From Heterodera schachtii (lineage: Eukaryota > Nematoda > Chromadorea > Rhabditida > Heteroderidae), in NCBI GenBank assembly GCA_023374025.1, contig SIJG01000002.1, positions 1,585,790 to 1,649,789 on the forward strand: a stretch of DNA of 64,000 nucleotides, read 5' to 3'. Shown here piece by piece: positions 1-11,898 of the stretch (positions are counted from its first letter, which is position 1; each line of letters opens with the position of its first letter). Made by a program: the position numbers and the translations under genes. A model generated the notes under the pieces. The model was not told where the DNA came from. It did no database searches and saw only the letters and a program-made list of their open reading frames with translations.

Positions 1-469
1 GCTGAAGGACAAATGCCAAAAAAGTGATCAGTGAGTAATTCAAATTTTTTGCTGGCCCATTAAGTGCCTTGGTTTTGTGCCAAAATATGACAAATCAGCT
101 CATTTATGCCTCATTGAGTTTTCAAAACTCACGTCCAATAGCAGGCATTAAAGATCGCGAAGGCCTAAAAGTTAAATTATTAAAACCATAATTATTCGCT
201 CTCTTTAAATATAAAAAGGAAGTGATTTATGCTCAAGAATCTCAGTAAAATTCTGGGGGCGAGCATTAATTAGTGAAAAGGCCAATTAATTATGGACCTC
301 GTTTTACGGAAATTAGGGCAGTTTTGGAAATGTTAATATATTAAGAATTATCGTAAATATACCAAAAAAAAAAGAAATGTCTTTAGCATCTCATTAGGTC
401 TAAAATTACAATTTTAAGAGTCAAATCCCAACAAAAATTGTCAAAAAAGTTCATTTAATTCTCTCTTAC

Positions 470-3400
470 TGACCATCGGAAAAGCAAAGCTTGAGAAGCG
501 GTCCACCGCACTGCCCAACTCGGAGGACGGCTTTTTGTTCTTTGGCGTCCCCACGCCGCTGCCGGCGATACCCTGGGGTGGAAAGGGCGGCATCAAGTTG
601 GCACCGATGCCATTGTTTGAGGACGGAAGTGACGGAAGCTCAGTCTCCGGCACCGGTGCCAAACTGCCGCACCGCGTCGCCTGCGACGGTTTGTAGCGCG
701 AGAGCTCGCGCGACGCGTAATCGTAGCAAAAGTCGGCTCTGATCAATGGGTTGGATAAGTTGGATCTTTTGCGGAAAACTGGCTCGGCTCAAACGTAAAC
801 AATTAATTCATTCAGATTTAAATACAATTTGATCCATGGGATTTTTGGGGCATAATTTACGAATGAAAATTTGTGCCACCAACCGATTTTTTATCTGACC
901 GTTTTAATGAAAAGTCTATATAAATGTTGTTAGTTGATTATTAATTGATTGGGGGCTTAATTAAGGTGATTGGTCGCTCCTCACCTGGTCGACCGTCGCC
1001 GCTTCATCAGCTCCGAAAATGCGATTGCGCCCGCATTTGTGGAGATCGACGCGCGTGCCAACAAATTGCCAACCGCGGACAGACGCCGTCGGCGCTGCTT
1101 TTGGTCCTCCATTTTGTCATTGTACGCCACCACGGCCAATTCGACCAAAGCGGCCAAAAAATAGGGGGGGGGGAGGATTAATAAGTCAATCAATCACCAT
1201 TAATTAATAATCATTAATATATTTTAAATGAATTATTTATAATCTATTTAAATTTTTCGAACTAATGTAAAAACGTATCAAATAAATATTTAAAATTTTT
1301 GTCAATTAATAAATTATTTTGAGATTTTAATTTATTTAAATTTAATTTAAAACATTCCTTCAATTGATTTTACTTTTAATATTGAATTTAAATTATTATT
1401 TAAGTTTATTACAAAAATAAAGCCGACACAGCTGAACATCTTAAACAAATTATTGTAATGAGAATGAGAATTTCTCTCTCATTAAATTAACACAAATTAC
1501 CCAAAGGTCAATGGCTTTTACGTAGCTTGCCTGAGCGGGAATAACAGAAAAAGAATGATCAGAAAACAATTTATAGATAATTGATTGCTAATTAATTAAT
1601 TAGTGAGTGCCTTTGGCAATGTCCTGACAATCGTTCCAAATTGGAAAGTCAGAGCCATCAGAGAACTGAATGATACGCAATTTGCAATTGCCAAATCAAA
1701 ATTGGCACAACACCTAACGGAGAGTGTGATGCGTGCCGGCAAAGCGCGCGTGTCCATCCAAAAAGCGATCCAACTGAACGAAAAAAGTGAGAGAAAGAAA
1801 GAGAGTGGGGAGGGAAAAAACAGATACTAGTGTACCGGAATACGGTGATAAAGAAGAGCTACCCAAGCAAGGGCAGCAAAAACTTTTTTTAAATTTAATT
1901 CAAAAATTTTATGAGCAACATAATAAACTAATGAGTCGATATGGAAAATACGGTAGGAAATGTTGGAGGTGATACGGTATATACCTTATAAACACGGAAA
2001 TGTAAGTCGGCAAATACATCTGTCAAGGAATTTCAATTTTAAATGCAATTCAAACATTAGAGACCTGTAAAACGTAAAAGCCGAACAGTCGGTCGAAATA
2101 AATGCTGACATAGAGACGGTGCCAAATGCCGGCGGTGTAATTCGAAAAAGGTAATTAGCGAATCAATTAATTAATTTGTTAATGGGAATTAATAGTAAGT
2201 GAAAAACCCACCTCAATGGTCTTGCCATAAGTGATGTTGGTGAGTTTGAAGTCGGGCAAATTCAGGTCGTCCTTCACAATGGAAACGGGCGACCATTCCA
2301 ACCAGTCCAGGGTCACCTCCGCAACATTGTACGAGTAACTGAACGAAGGAGCGGAAAATTAAAATTGGAATTTGGGGCGAATGAGTGAGTGATCGGGATT
2401 ATCCGTACAAAAGTTTATGAGCAGAGAATGAAATTAATTTTAAGCAATCAGCTGGTGGAAATCACCGTATTTCCTTAAATATACCCCCCCCCCCCTCATT
2501 AGAAGCCCCCACTCTGAAATAAAGCCCCCCTTTTGAGGGGGTTGAAAATAAAGCCCTCGGGGGCTCTATTTTCAGTTGCTAAATGCTTAAAGTATGCAAC
2601 TGACGACTCGAAGATGAGGTCACATCGGATGCTGTCCATCGGGAACTTGCGCAGTTCCATGATGCACGGCGCCTCGGAGCGAATTCGATAGTTCAGCCAA
2701 GTGGTGCCATTGGGGAAAATCTTTAATTTTTAAAAGAATTTTTAAAATATTTTCGAATTTCTTGCTCGTGCCATTAGCAAAATGTTCGGCTTCGGAGAGT
2801 CGTGCACTTTTGTCGCCTTTGAGTTGACAATGCAAACATTCGGTGACCTGTGAGAGAAAAGACGAAGAATTCGAAAAACAATAATTATTTTCTATGAATG
2901 TAATAACTATCGGACAATTTTAAAGCGTATAATGCCAAAAGTCCTTTGGTGTCCTTTTTCGGACAAACAAAAACGAAATATTTTTTTCGGCAAAAGTGCC
3001 AACCAAAGGCGCGGCTCAATGTCGTGGTCCAATGACAAATTGCGTCTGCACGGGTCCAAATGCTCAAATTGGAGCCGAGTGTCCTGCCTTAAATGTTCAA
3101 CTTGCCAAATGCCATGCAGATTTATTTGTTGACCAAATTGCACTGATCCAAAAGTCCATTACGAAAGTGCCACTGATGGCCGAAATGTCGGAGATGTCTT
3201 GGATGGTAATTTCGACGTCAACATGGACAGGAGAAGGCTCAGGAAGCGCATTTCTAATAAGAAAAAAAATAATTGGTTTAATACTTTAAAATATTTTAAT
3301 GACATTCTCGACTTCTCATTTGACCCAATTGCCATTCTCGCCCTCTCAATTCACCCAAAATGCCATTTCTCGCCCTCTCAATTCACCCAAAATGCCATTC

Positions 3401-3907
3401 TCACCCTCTCAATTCACCCAAAATGCCATTCTCGCCTTCCTTCCCCCGCCATTTTTTGCGTTTTTTGCCTGGAATAGTTGCGCATCAGAATGATGGCCAA
3501 GTCCTGCGCCTTCTCCGAGCTGTCCGTGTGATCACATTTTGCGTCTTTCCGCAGCTGCTTCTGCTGTTGGCCATCCATCGTTTTGCCGTCACTTCTGTCC
3601 GTGCCGAATTGTCCGCTTCGTAAGGCGTCGGCCGACGGGCGCACTTCGGCGCCCGCGGGTTGGACCACGGCGAGGAGAAGTTGCAGAAAGACGGACTGTG
3701 ATGAGATCAAAGGGAATAAGCCGAATTTTAGGTCTTTAGGGCATTTTAATCACCTCCAAAGACACACTAATTGGATTCAGACTCTCAAAGGGGGACATTT
3801 CCCAATTAACCCTAATTCATGGGATAATCATCCGCTAACCCCAAATTACCCAAATTAACTCTTCCATTTCCTTTTCCTACCTGAACTGTGTAAAGCATGA
3901 TGAGCAT
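470..3907 (-). CDS. Anion-selective Cys-loop ligand-gated ion channel, 3' partial
   Basis: Pentameric neurotransmitter-gated chloride channel subunit of the plasma membrane. Fifteen exons join in phase. Exon 1 (3881-3907, ATG at 3907) and exon 2 give a hydrophobic signal peptide. Then come loop-D-like [24 protein letters not shown], and a true Cys-loop (Cys, 13 residues, Cys) in the exon at 2605-2720, followed by FESYSYN and pre-TM1 [11 protein letters not shown]1 follows at 1985-2142. TM2 begins with LPARITLSV; the PAR motif marks anion selectivity in this family. TM3 ends [12 protein letters not shown], and the cytoplasmic loop runs to about 470. TM4 is not in the window. The spacing and the TFQFG...[13 protein letters not shown] run resemble the nematode ACC/MOD-1/LGC clade; the ligand cannot be told. 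Donors at 3468, 2765 and 1610 are GC, and two acceptors (near 2143 and 1155) lack AG. The exon 15 donor could be at 470 or 473. Confidence 0.85.
2484..2577. repeat. C/G-rich short repeat in channel intron
   Basis: An intron insertion with a poly-C run, then AATAAAGCCCCC, TTTTGAGGGGGTTG and a terminal GGGGGCTCTATTTT. A related block lies at 27172-27305 in a GPCR intron. Its GGGGGCTTTA-like ends point inward, so it is probably a small non-autonomous inverted-repeat element. Confidence 0.5.
3329..3437. repeat. Minisatellite, about 31 bp unit
   Basis: Between three and four head-to-tail copies of a unit containing CCCTCTCAATTCACCCAAAA followed by TGCCATTCTC. It lies inside the GC-AG intron between exons 2 and 3 of the Cys-loop channel gene. 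Copies differ by single bases. Confidence 0.75.
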
Positions 3908-4596
3908 TTTATTTTTAAATTCGAATTGCCAGGGACAAAAGCAACGGCTAATTTCCCATGATATGATGCTATTTTCCAATTAGTTAGAACCTAATGCTTT
4001 GTCTGTCCATGGGCGACTAATTAGGTAATTAAATGCTATAAAAAGGGGAGTGGACAAAGCGAATGGCATTTAAAATTGGACTAAAGCCGACAATGCCATT
4101 GGAATTGACGAGGCAAATGAGAAGCGGGCAATAAACTTTTCGGCACTTTTTGCATGGATTCCTCGCCCTGTTCATTCGCTTGTCACACGGCTTCACACAA
4201 CGGACGGACTTTTCCCTTCGATTGTCTCCCCGCGGGGGAAAGGGGGGGGGGGGGGGGGGGGCAAATTGTCCCCATGTGCCAAAGTCAGTGCAGCAGCTGT
4301 TCATTCTCTCTTTTTAAATTGAGCACCTTCCGCCTTTTTGTCCATGCCCCAGGGGGGGGGGGGGAAACCCTTTTGTGTGGCGATAAAATAATAGTAAAGT
4401 TTTCATTGCGAGAGTCAATGGGCAACAAAATGAGAAAGGGAAATGAGGGACAACAAAGGAAAGGAAAAGTCGATCGCTTAAAAGGGAAAATCCAATTTCG
4501 GAGAAACCTTTCACATAAAAAAAGAAAACAAATTTATGAACACTGAAAAAATAAATGAGTGCAAAACGACAGCCAAAGTGGACAATTGGATCGCGA
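3908..4596. other. Intergenic region with two poly-G tracts
   Basis: This stretch lies between the channel gene start and the SYF1 stop, both on the minus strand. It holds G runs of about 20 (4241-4261) and about 12 (4351-4363). The open frames across it are not supported as genes. It probably contains the channel promoter; no TATA box was identified. Confidence 0.5.
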
Positions 4597-7500
4597 TTAC
4601 GCCTCCGCCGTTTCCCTCTGTCCATCGTCTGCACTTTTCGCCGCTGCCGCTGTGCCATCCCCGTGGTCCATGGCATTCTCATCGTCCTCTTCCTCCCCTT
4701 CCTCATCATCTCCGATCTTGTCAATGTCAATCTCTTCCGGATTTTCAGCCCGTGCTTCTGTCGTTGTACGACCTTCTCCACGTACAAACGAAATTCGTCC
4801 GTCTGTGAATTAGCAATTTTTAAAGTTTCAAGTGGTATAATTATTATTAATTTGCGTTTACCCGTTGCCGGCAACACTTTTTTTGCTGCAATCAATGCCT
4901 CTTCCTGCGCAATTTGTGCTGCGCGCGCCTCCAATTGTGCCATTGAGTCGGCAGCACTGAGTTCACCGGCCATTTCAGTCTGGCTGCCCAATGTGGCCAT
5001 CATTTGGGCTAAAGAGAGTAAATGTAAATAAAACACTTAAAAATACAAATTTGTGATTAAAAAAAATGGAAACAGTCAGATTAAGATAAAATATTTTTAA
5101 TGAATTCGTGACAACTCCATAAAAACGAAAAAGTCGTTGCTTTCGTATTTTTTAGAATTTTGTATTATTTATTTTTGCACGAGTTGCCTATTGTACTAAT
5201 TTGTTTGTACGAGTTGCCATAGACCTGTTAGCAAGTTAATTTAAAGACAAATTTGCACGTTTGTCCAGTAAAACCTTCCCCGTCAATTTCCCTCACCGCT
5301 CATGTAGTTCACGTTGGTGTTGTACGTGGCCTGGACGGACCGTTTGACGCGCAACATTTCACGAATTGTGTCCTCATTGCCATGCTTGACTTCAAACTCC
5401 TTCCAACTCTCCCAAAACTGAGATTGGACCTGGAGAAATAAAAAAAAGAATAAATATCATGAAACTCCGTCCCCCTCCCCTTAACCGACCCGGGGGTCAC
5501 AAATTTCGGCACAATGCGCGTAAATAGCTCGGGCGCGATCAATTTCACCCAAATTTCGCTCCATTTGAGCATAGCGTACACTTATCTCACTAAAAACGGA
5601 GTAAAATTAGAATGTTTTTAATTTTGGGTGCTTCGCCAACCGAGAACGCTCCTCGGGCAATCGTTCAATGGCCGACTCAAAAATTGGCCGTGTTTTGGTA
5701 ATGCCGTAAAATTGCATCGCCTTTTTGACATACACATTGTAGATCTTTGGTAATTATAATGATTAATTTTCTAAAAATGAAAATTTACAAGGTGCATTTC
5801 TTCCTTTTCCACTGCTCCGGTTGCCCGATTGTAAATTTCCATTGCGTGCCGTGCCAATCCATGCTCTTCCTCCAGTTTTGCGTAAAGTAGATAAATATCT
5901 AAAATTTAAATACAAAAATTGTGATTAAATGTAAGCAACAGCATTTACTTTTGGCATATTTGGGTGGGCATTTGTCCAAACATTGCTCAAACAAATCGCG
6001 CGCCCTTTCCAGCTTTTTGCCACCCTATAAATTGAAAATTTACAGTTGAAATATACCAAAAACACAGCACATATCGTAGGATGAATTTGGTCAGATAAAC
6101 GTTCCAAATGTCAAATACCAGCGGCCACCGGAAAAGTCCAATTCCCTTCTCGAACGCCTTGAAAGCATCCTCAAAGTATTGGTTGTCCTCCAAAAACAGT
6201 GCATAATTTATCACGATTTGAGGTGTTGCTGAAATTACTCCCGGAAAATCCCATTGGATATACTCTTTCAGATTCTCAGGTTGGTCTAACCAATTCGCAA
6301 CTCCAACATTCGCTCGTAAATAGCCTTGCAACTTTCCAGTGATCCCATCGACTCTTCAATGTCGGCGTACAAAGACCACAACTTCAGGGAACGGAACACG
6401 CGGTTCTGCACTTTGGCCGAATCGTCAAAGTAACTGTCACGACGCACTGGTGGAGGCGTAGTGGCACGACGAAGCAAAGCAGTTGCAAACTCGTAATTGC
6501 TTAATTGGAATGAAAAGGAGTTTTTTATCGATATAAAAACATGTCCAAACCTGTGCCGAAGCTCCATCTCGGCATATTCACACCATATTTGGGCCAATTC
6601 GTCCACACGAACAAAATTTGCCTGCACCGCTCTGTCGAATACTTTCCGTGCCTCGTCCAACTTGTCTAACTTTTCGTACAGCTTGCCAAACTCAATCCAC
6701 AGCTGACCGAGTCGGCCGACTTGTTGCTTCGGGTCGACGGTAGCCACCGCTTTTTCGAAAGTTGCAATTTGCTAAAATAATTCCGCTAGGATTATTTAAC
6801 ACAAATGCAGACTAAAAAATATAAAGAAATATTTAAAAAATGCTATTGTAAAAATGAATTAAAATAACGACTAAAAACAGATGAAATTTAAGAGTGGGAG
6901 ACCTGAAATTTAGCGCAAGAGTCAAATAAAATAAATTTTTTTTTCGCTGTTTTCAACTTTCCGTATGCCAATCTCTTACATTTTCGGGGTCGCCTTCGTA
7001 AATTTGCACTCGGTTCACCCATTCGTGCACATTGTGCGGGTTTTGGCGCAGCAACACACTGTTCAGAAGCAATGGCCGTCGGTTCATCAGATGCTCAAAG
7101 CGGGTCATGACCAATTCCAACTCCAACTCGCGCTCATCCACTTGGGTTGGCCGGGCGGAGGACAACGCGTCCATTTTCAGTGAGGTCAGTCGTTCCATGA
7201 ATTTTGAATAGGCGTCAAACAATTGTGTGAAGTCGCGGACTGTCTTCACCACACCCAATGCTTCTTCGAAGATGTCACGAGCCTAAATGAAACTAATTTA
7301 TTGTTTGTTGGCCAAATTGATAATGACCTTCTCAAAGTTCGGCATTCGAATGTAATATTCGGCGAGTGCCAGCCAAAGTCCGCCCACTTGGTCAGTGTAA
7401 CGGCCAATTCCCTGGCGAATGATTGGCTCGACGCGAAGCGTGAAAATTTTGTTCGGGTTTTTGGAGATTAAATCGCACAGCTCGGTCCAAAGCTAAATAA

Positions 7501-8739
7501 AATAAAGAACTTACACTTTTTATAAATGTGCCGCCCTTATTCAAAAAATAATTTTTGGGAAGGCAACAACAGACTAAAAGTTTATTTTGTTTTCGCTCTT
7601 CAGTCTCACAATTTTTTCCAGCGTAATTTGTCCAAAATTAAAAATAGCAATATTTTTTTGAAGTTTTCGACAAAATGGCATTTTTCTTTTGTTTAAATTT
7701 CTTACCATTTTAAAAAGAATTAAGCATGTTTAACGAGATATTTGTTAAGGAAATTTGCTGAAACCCTCTATAAATTTATTTTCATTTTGGGAGGGAATGC
7801 ACGCGTCCCAACTCCCCCACCCCCAAAGTTACGGGCCTAAATATAACCAAAATTTATTGGACCTGGTGGCCAGTCTTGCCCTTCTCGCTGATCGGTCTGT
7901 CTTCGTTTACCAAGATGACCAACTGTTGTGCCGCTTCGTCCAATTTGTCGATGCTTTTCAAATACTCCACAAAGTCTTCCCGTCCGCCGGGGTACACCTT
8001 CAGGAAGCGACGGTACACGCGAATTGCGGTCTCGGGAACATTGTGCCGAGTGGCAAAGTCAATGTACAGGGGCCAAATGCGCATATGCTGAGTTATTGGA
8101 AGTGCACGAATGGCACGGTCGAACACGCGACGCGTTTCCGTTATTTGGCCACGACGAATCATCAACATGCAATAGTCGATCCAAATGCGAGGCATCTGAC
8201 AATGGGAAAAAAAATTGGCAATGTGTTAAACAAGGATTCTATTTTAAATAGTGCCAATATTGTACCTTGTTGAGAAAAACGAGGCATCGCTCGTAAGCAT
8301 CACTCAAATGCGCATAAGCAATGTCTGTCGGCGGTTTGTGCGCAATCGTTTTGCGGCGGTACTTTAGGTAATTGTACCAGAGTTTGTAGCTCCGATTGAA
8401 CAGTTTCAGCGCTCTTTCAAACACCAGTCGAACTTGCTTAGGGTCCGCCTTGGTCTTCACTTTGTGCTCAATGTAACGCTCCCAGGGGCGGAGGAGGCCA
8501 GGGTTTCGGATGATGTCCTCCTCGTATGCAATGTCATCGGATTCCTGTAATCCCATTAAAATTAATAGTTGTTTTTTTGAGCTTAGAAAACTCACAAAAA
8601 CAATTCCTTTGGTCGCTTGGACTTGGGGGAGCTGCTCAATTTCATCTTTGGTCGCTTGGGCTTGAGGGAGTTGCTCAATTTCCATCGGTTTGGAATTTGG
8701 AGTTTGAAGAATATTAGGAGGGTCGTCAACCTCCATCAT
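4597..8739 (-). CDS. XAB2: Pre-mRNA splicing factor SYF1/XAB2 (HAT-repeat protein)
   Basis: A nuclear scaffold of the Prp19/NineTeen complex that acts in spliceosome activation and, in mammals, in transcription-coupled repair. Exon 1 runs 8739-8596 and exon 2 (from 8544) begins [15 protein letters not shown], matching the conserved amino end, followed by RYIEHK. Then come [14 protein letters not shown] (8195-7863), [10 protein letters not shown] and [21 protein letters not shown] (about 7283-6980), [68 protein letters not shown] and [19 protein letters not shown]. The tail has [22 protein letters not shown], as in the family's acidic carboxyl end. Order and content follow human XAB2 nearly throughout. 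The chosen ATG is the first in frame; exon 1 carries two copies of an [10 protein letters not shown] motif not typical of the family. It diverges from eL42. Confidence 0.93.
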
Positions 8740-9081
8740 ATTCAATGATTTTAAGTTGTCTATCTGAATTGCTTGTTTTTCAATTTTTTTAAGTATATGT
8801 CTTTTTTGGTCTATATCATTATCCTTTACGAGAACGTAAAATGAACGAAAGTCGGTAGAAAGCAGACCCAGACTCAAGACTTTTTAAAACTAAGATTTTT
8901 TTTAAATATAAAACAAAATGACAATTTATTTTTAAAATTTATTTTTTCTTTTCCTTTTCTTTCTTCTCTTTCTTTATCGTTCTTAATTGAAGGCTAATGA
9001 CTTTTCTAAATGAAATATACTTTTCAACAGTACATATTTTGTTTATTTTACAGACAAAAATATTTCTGATTTGCTGTTACA
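8740..9081. promoter_or_regulatory. Divergent intergenic region between SYF1 and eL42
   Basis: A 342-bp AT-rich gap separates two genes transcribed away from each other, so it probably holds both promoters. A polypyrimidine stretch ending TTTATTTTACAG lies at about 9042-9053, 28 bp before the eL42 ATG. It fits either a 5'UTR intron acceptor or a spliced-leader trans-splice site; the two cannot be told apart from sequence. Confidence 0.5.
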
Positions 9082-9450
9082 ATGGTGAATGTTCCGAAGG
9101 CACGTCGAACCTTTTGTCCAGGAAAGAAATGCCGTAAACACACGAACCACAAGGTCACCCAATACAAAAAGGGCAAGGAGTCCACGTTTGCGCAAGGAAG
9201 ACGTCGTTATGACCGAAAACAGAAAGGTTATGGTGGACAGACGAAGCCAATTTTCCGCAAAAAGGCTAAGACGACCAAGAAAATTGTCCTCCGTATGGAA
9301 TGTGTTGAGGTATAAAACCAATTTTTTTTAGTATCAAATTGACAATTAATTATTCAGTGCAAACATCGTGTTCAAAAAGCGATCAAGCGTTGCAAGCACT
9401 TCGAGTTGGGAGGTCAGAAGAAGTCAAGAGGTCAGGTGATCCAATTCTGA
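9082..9450 (+). CDS. rpl-36A: 60S ribosomal protein eL42 (L36a/L44)
   Basis: A structural protein of the large ribosomal subunit near the E site. Two exons, 9082-9309 and 9358-9450, join to 106 residues, the usual family length. The start [12 protein letters not shown], the paired cysteines for zinc (FCPGKKC and MECVECKH), the [13 protein letters not shown] loop and the [13 protein letters not shown] end are all present. The 48-bp intron is GT-AG. It is the first gene of a close same-strand trio with LSM4 and EF-Ts. Confidence 0.97.
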
Positions 9451-9606
9451 GTTTGTGATCTCACCTCTTTTGTTGTTTGGTCGCTGTTGATAAACCGATA
9501 AATTTTTTTGTTGACTTAAACCATTACACAATCTGTTCTTAAAAGCAATTTTACCTTTTTAACATTATATTTTGACAAACTCATGTGTTATACCAACTAG
9601 TGAGAA

Positions 9607-10177
9607 ATGGTGTTGCCATTGTCCTTGCTGAAAACGGCACAAAACCATCCTATGCTTATTGAACTGAAGAATGGCGAGACTTATAATGGGATGCTGGTTG
9701 CTTGTGACTCATGGATGAATGTTCATTTGAGGGATGCGATATGCACATCTAAGGTATTAGTCCAAGAAATTAAAAAACTTATGATGTAATATTGTTATGT
9801 CCCCATTTTAACTGATAAATTTTAGGAGGGCGATCGTTTTGTCAAGATTCCGGAAGTGTACGTTCGTGGATCTACAATTAAATATCTTCGAATTCCGGAC
9901 GAAGTGAGTCATATTGTCTCATCATTATTTGTTTAAATTTTCCTGTTTTTTTAAAAAGGTGGTTGATCTGGTGAAGGACGAAGTCAAGGAAGTCCGACGT
10001 CAGCAAAAAGATAATCAACGGATGAAGAAGCAATTTGCTAAGGGAGCAAAAGGTGCCGGTGGTCCATCAGGCGGAGGCGGCAGGCCTCAACAGGGCGGAC
10101 GACAAGGCGCTGGGTCTTCACGGGGAGCGTACAGAGGCGGGGCACATCCGTCGGGAGGCCAGCCAAGGAGAAACTGA
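9607..10177 (+). CDS. lsm-4: U6 snRNA-associated Sm-like protein LSm4
   Basis: A subunit of the LSm1-7 ring (mRNA decay) and the LSm2-8 ring (U6 snRNP). Exons 9607-9753, 9826-9903 and 9959-10177 join in phase. The amino end [17 protein letters not shown] and [12 protein letters not shown] form Sm motif 1; [21 protein letters not shown] forms Sm motif 2. The carboxyl tail is rich in Gly, Arg and Gln, as in LSm4 of other animals. The start lies 157 bp after the eL42 stop, which suits co-transcription with trans-splicing. Confidence 0.95.
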
Positions 10178-10252
10178 CAATGCGTTATTTTTCGCCATGT
10201 TTTGTTGTTTGTTTCTATTGCTAGATCTCCATTTGGAACCAATTAACGCTGG

Positions 10253-10258
10253 AATAAA
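10253..10258 (+). terminator. Poly(A) signal AATAAA after LSM4
   Basis: A canonical hexamer 76 bp after the LSM4 stop and about 104 bp before the EF-Ts ATG. This spacing is typical between genes of a nematode operon. Confidence 0.55.
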
Positions 10259-10361
10259 TTTTCAAAGACAATCGACTCATATTTTATGAATGGCATGTCA
10301 CCAAATTTAATCCTTTTTGTAGTTTTAAATACGCATTTGTTGTCATGCCGGTTTTGCATCA

Positions 10362-11787
10362 ATGTGGAGAATCGCCCTGTCATCTCAACAGTCATTCCGT
10401 TTTTTGTCGATGCGGTCAGTTGGTATTTGTCGTTATTCCACGGCTGGTGTCAACGTGGCAGTTCAAACCGAACCGCTAATCAGCAAAGAGGCGAGTCGAC
10501 GGTTGTGAAACAAATTAGAGTTTTAAATTGTTAGGTTTTGCTAAAAATGCGTAAAGAGACGGGATACAGCTATGTCAAGTGTCGAAAGGCATTGGTGGCA
10601 TGTGGGGGCGAGCAAAATTATGAGCAGGCGTTGCGATGGATTAAAGAGGCGGCCGTCAAAGAGGGATGGGACAAAGCGGCAAAGTGAGCGTCTAACTAAT
10701 TTAAAGACATCAAACTTTTTCGCTACTTTGTAGCACAAATTTAAATTAGCAATTTTTAGATTGAGCGGTCGCAAAGCATCACAAGGCCTAATTGGGTTTG
10801 CTTCGCTTTCTGACAATGTTTCTGTTCTCGTTGAGCTAAACTGTGAGACCGATTTTGTGGCAAGAAGTGCAGAATTCAAGAATTTGGTATTTATTTAATT
10901 CTGCTATTTATCAAATGGCGAAATAATCAGGTCACAGAATTGGTGAATGCCTTGCGGAACTGTGCTTCCGAGTTGCTGCCTTTGCATGATGAAGCACAGA
11001 AACTAACAGTGAAGAATATTGGTAAGTGGATTCTATGGTTTGGTGCAAAAATCAGCATTTCCAATTTGTGTTAAGAACTTGATAAATTCCGCATGATGGA
11101 TGGACGAACCGCCAATGAGGCGATCGTTGCCACTGTGAGTAAAGTTGGAGAGAATATTCAACTCGCCCGAGCATCTGTCATTTCTTCTTCACCAGCGAAC
11201 AAACTTTTTGGTCAAACCCATCCAAAAGGTCGTTGTTTGGTTTATGAGTGAAATGTTCTTAGTTTTTAGAGGAATTTAACGGCGTTCAATTGGGACGTTT
11301 TATTTCGTTGGTGTCTTTGGGTCGTAAATCGGATGAGAGTGTTTCCGACTTTCCAACAACACAACTTGGCCAAGTGATTTGTCAGCACATCATTGGAATG
11401 GCGCCGGAAAGTTTGGGTGAACCAGGGAAAAAGGGAGCTAAACGGGCAACTCAAATGGAAATCGTTGACAATGGAGAGGTAACGGAGAAACGCTCAGCTA
11501 ATGCGGAAAATGAAAGTGACACCGGAGAAGAGGAAGATTTGAACGCTTCACAAGTTGACCAATCCGAGGTGGAATGACAATTTCTTAAAGAAGTGGCACC
11601 AATCCCATTTCAGCTGACGAGAATGGATGGAGAAGAAACTCAGCTGTTGCACCAACCGTTCATGCTCAATCCTGAACAGACTGTCAACGAATATTTGGAA
11701 GAACATGGGGCAAACATTGCGGATTTCTTGCGCATTGAAATGGGCCAAGAAAACATCAAGACAAATGACAGTTCTGTTCATTGTTAG
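10362..11787 (+). CDS. tsfm-1: Mitochondrial elongation factor Ts
   Basis: The nucleotide-exchange factor for mitochondrial EF-Tu. Exon 1 (10362-10490) encodes an Arg/Ser-rich mitochondrial presequence and ends SKE. Exon 2 (10535-10683) starts [20 protein letters not shown], the conserved UBA-like domain. [18 protein letters not shown] and [11 protein letters not shown] are core EF-Ts motifs. Exon 6 is best ended at 11478 and joined in phase to 11614-11787; this gives the [13 protein letters not shown] and [10 protein letters not shown] tail, which matches the end of animal TSFM. If that last intron is retained, the frame stops at 11577 and the tail is lost. Intron 1 needs a GC donor (GAG then GCGAGT). 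A broken copy of the last two exons lies at 18.8 kb. Confidence 0.92.
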
Positions 11788-11898
11788 TATATTAAGTGCT
11801 AGTAAAATATTGCTTTATGAAAATTGTTTGGTAATTTATTTGAGTTCAAAATTGAATTTATCACACAGTTTTGGTATATAAATGCAAAATAATAGGGA

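Noticed and set aside
4154..4546. 130-residue plus-strand frame
   Set aside because: It spans poly-G tracts in an intergenic region and has no family features.
11479..11577. EF-Ts ending at the 11575 stop
   Set aside because: Splicing 11478 to 11614 keeps phase and gives the conserved family tail, so the shorter end is probably intron read-through.
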